A DNA stretch of 34,618 nt. Source: Deltaproteobacteria bacterium CG_4_9_14_3_um_filter_63_12. Its GTDB lineage: Bacteria > Myxococcota_A > Bradymonadia > UBA4248 > UM-FILTER-63-12. Location of the stretch: positions 1,457-36,074 of the forward strand of contig PFUG01000221.1 in the NCBI GenBank assembly GCA_002789955.1, read 5' to 3'. The position numbers were made by a program, and so were the translations under genes. The notes below the pieces were generated by a model. That model had not been told where the DNA came from. It did no database searches and worked only from the letters and a program-made list of their open reading frames with translations. Below are positions 34,507-34,618 of the stretch, in pieces (position 1 is the stretch's first letter; each line of letters opens with the position of its first letter).

Positions 34507-34618
34507 TCTTCACCTGTTGTGAAAATCGCTGGGCTCGAGTGGCGTGTCGCCGATATTGATTCGATCTTATCGCAGTCATTTGAGACGCTGCGCGTCATCC
34601 AAGAGATGAGAAAACCTT
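34507..34618. other. Upstream region of tricorn, truncated by window end
   Basis: 112 bp. On the minus strand AGGTGAAGA directly precedes the tricorn ATG. Upstream, GATAAGAT and an AT-rich AATCAATAT lie about 40-60 bp before the start and may belong to the promoter, but no clear -35 is seen. Confidence 0.4.

Overview
The window looks like chromosomal DNA of a GC-rich, Gram-negative bacterium of the Myxococcota/Bradymonadales type (former deltaproteobacteria). The grounds are a protein-kinase-fold/AAA/TPR signalling protein, a response regulator fused to DUF4388 and TPRs, large proteins built as domain - acidic or proline-rich linker - membrane helix - domain, outer-membrane-type lipoproteins, a tricorn protease and a RimK operon. 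This placement is inferred from gene content only. I see no rRNA, tRNA, CRISPR array or intact insertion sequence.

Region by region. 1-2422 (minus): N-terminal part of a large unrecognised membrane protein, running off the left edge. 3030-11551 (plus): a three-gene cluster of a pseudokinase-AAA-TPR protein, an exported metallophosphoesterase, and a membrane-anchored protein whose C-terminal domain has the motif set of FAM20-type (secretory-pathway) kinases. 12196-13955 (minus): an MlrC/M81 metallopeptidase preceded by a tiny signal-peptide ORF. 14213-17101 (plus): an operon of a retropepsin-like RimB-type protease, a RimK-type ATP-grasp ligase fused to a TrkA-C-like domain, and an aspartoacylase/succinylglutamate desuccinylase family enzyme, possibly followed by a small exported protein. 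21890-17768 (minus): TolB-like propeller protein, FGE-fold lipoprotein and Dam-type adenine methyltransferase, the last two overlapping by ATGA. 22280-22747 (plus): a small coiled-coil protein made of perfect heptads, next to the remnant of an Rpn-type nuclease tail. 28140-23199 (minus): Fur, a REC-DUF4388-TM-TPR protein with Glu at the phospho-acceptor site, and TsaD. 29855-28278 (minus): a divergent FGGY-kinase-like protein. 30457-31101 (plus): a YrdC/Sua5-family protein. 34506-31180 (minus): tricorn protease.

How the genes may work together. The 3-11.5 kb cluster could be an extracytoplasmic phosphorylation module: cytoplasmic pseudokinase/ATPase sensor, exported phosphatase and periplasm-facing FAM20-like kinase. 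TsaD and the YrdC protein belong to the same tRNA t6A pathway although they sit about 6 kb apart on opposite strands. The Rim operon suggests amino-acid tailing and its reversal on a protein or peptide.

Small repeats add interest. A palindromic element of about 55 bp occurs once upstream of fur and once inside the tricorn gene, where it is translated in frame. A second 30-bp element flanks the YrdC gene in inverted orientation, and one copy supplies the stop codon of tricorn. G/C-homopolymer tracts occur in two intergenic regions.
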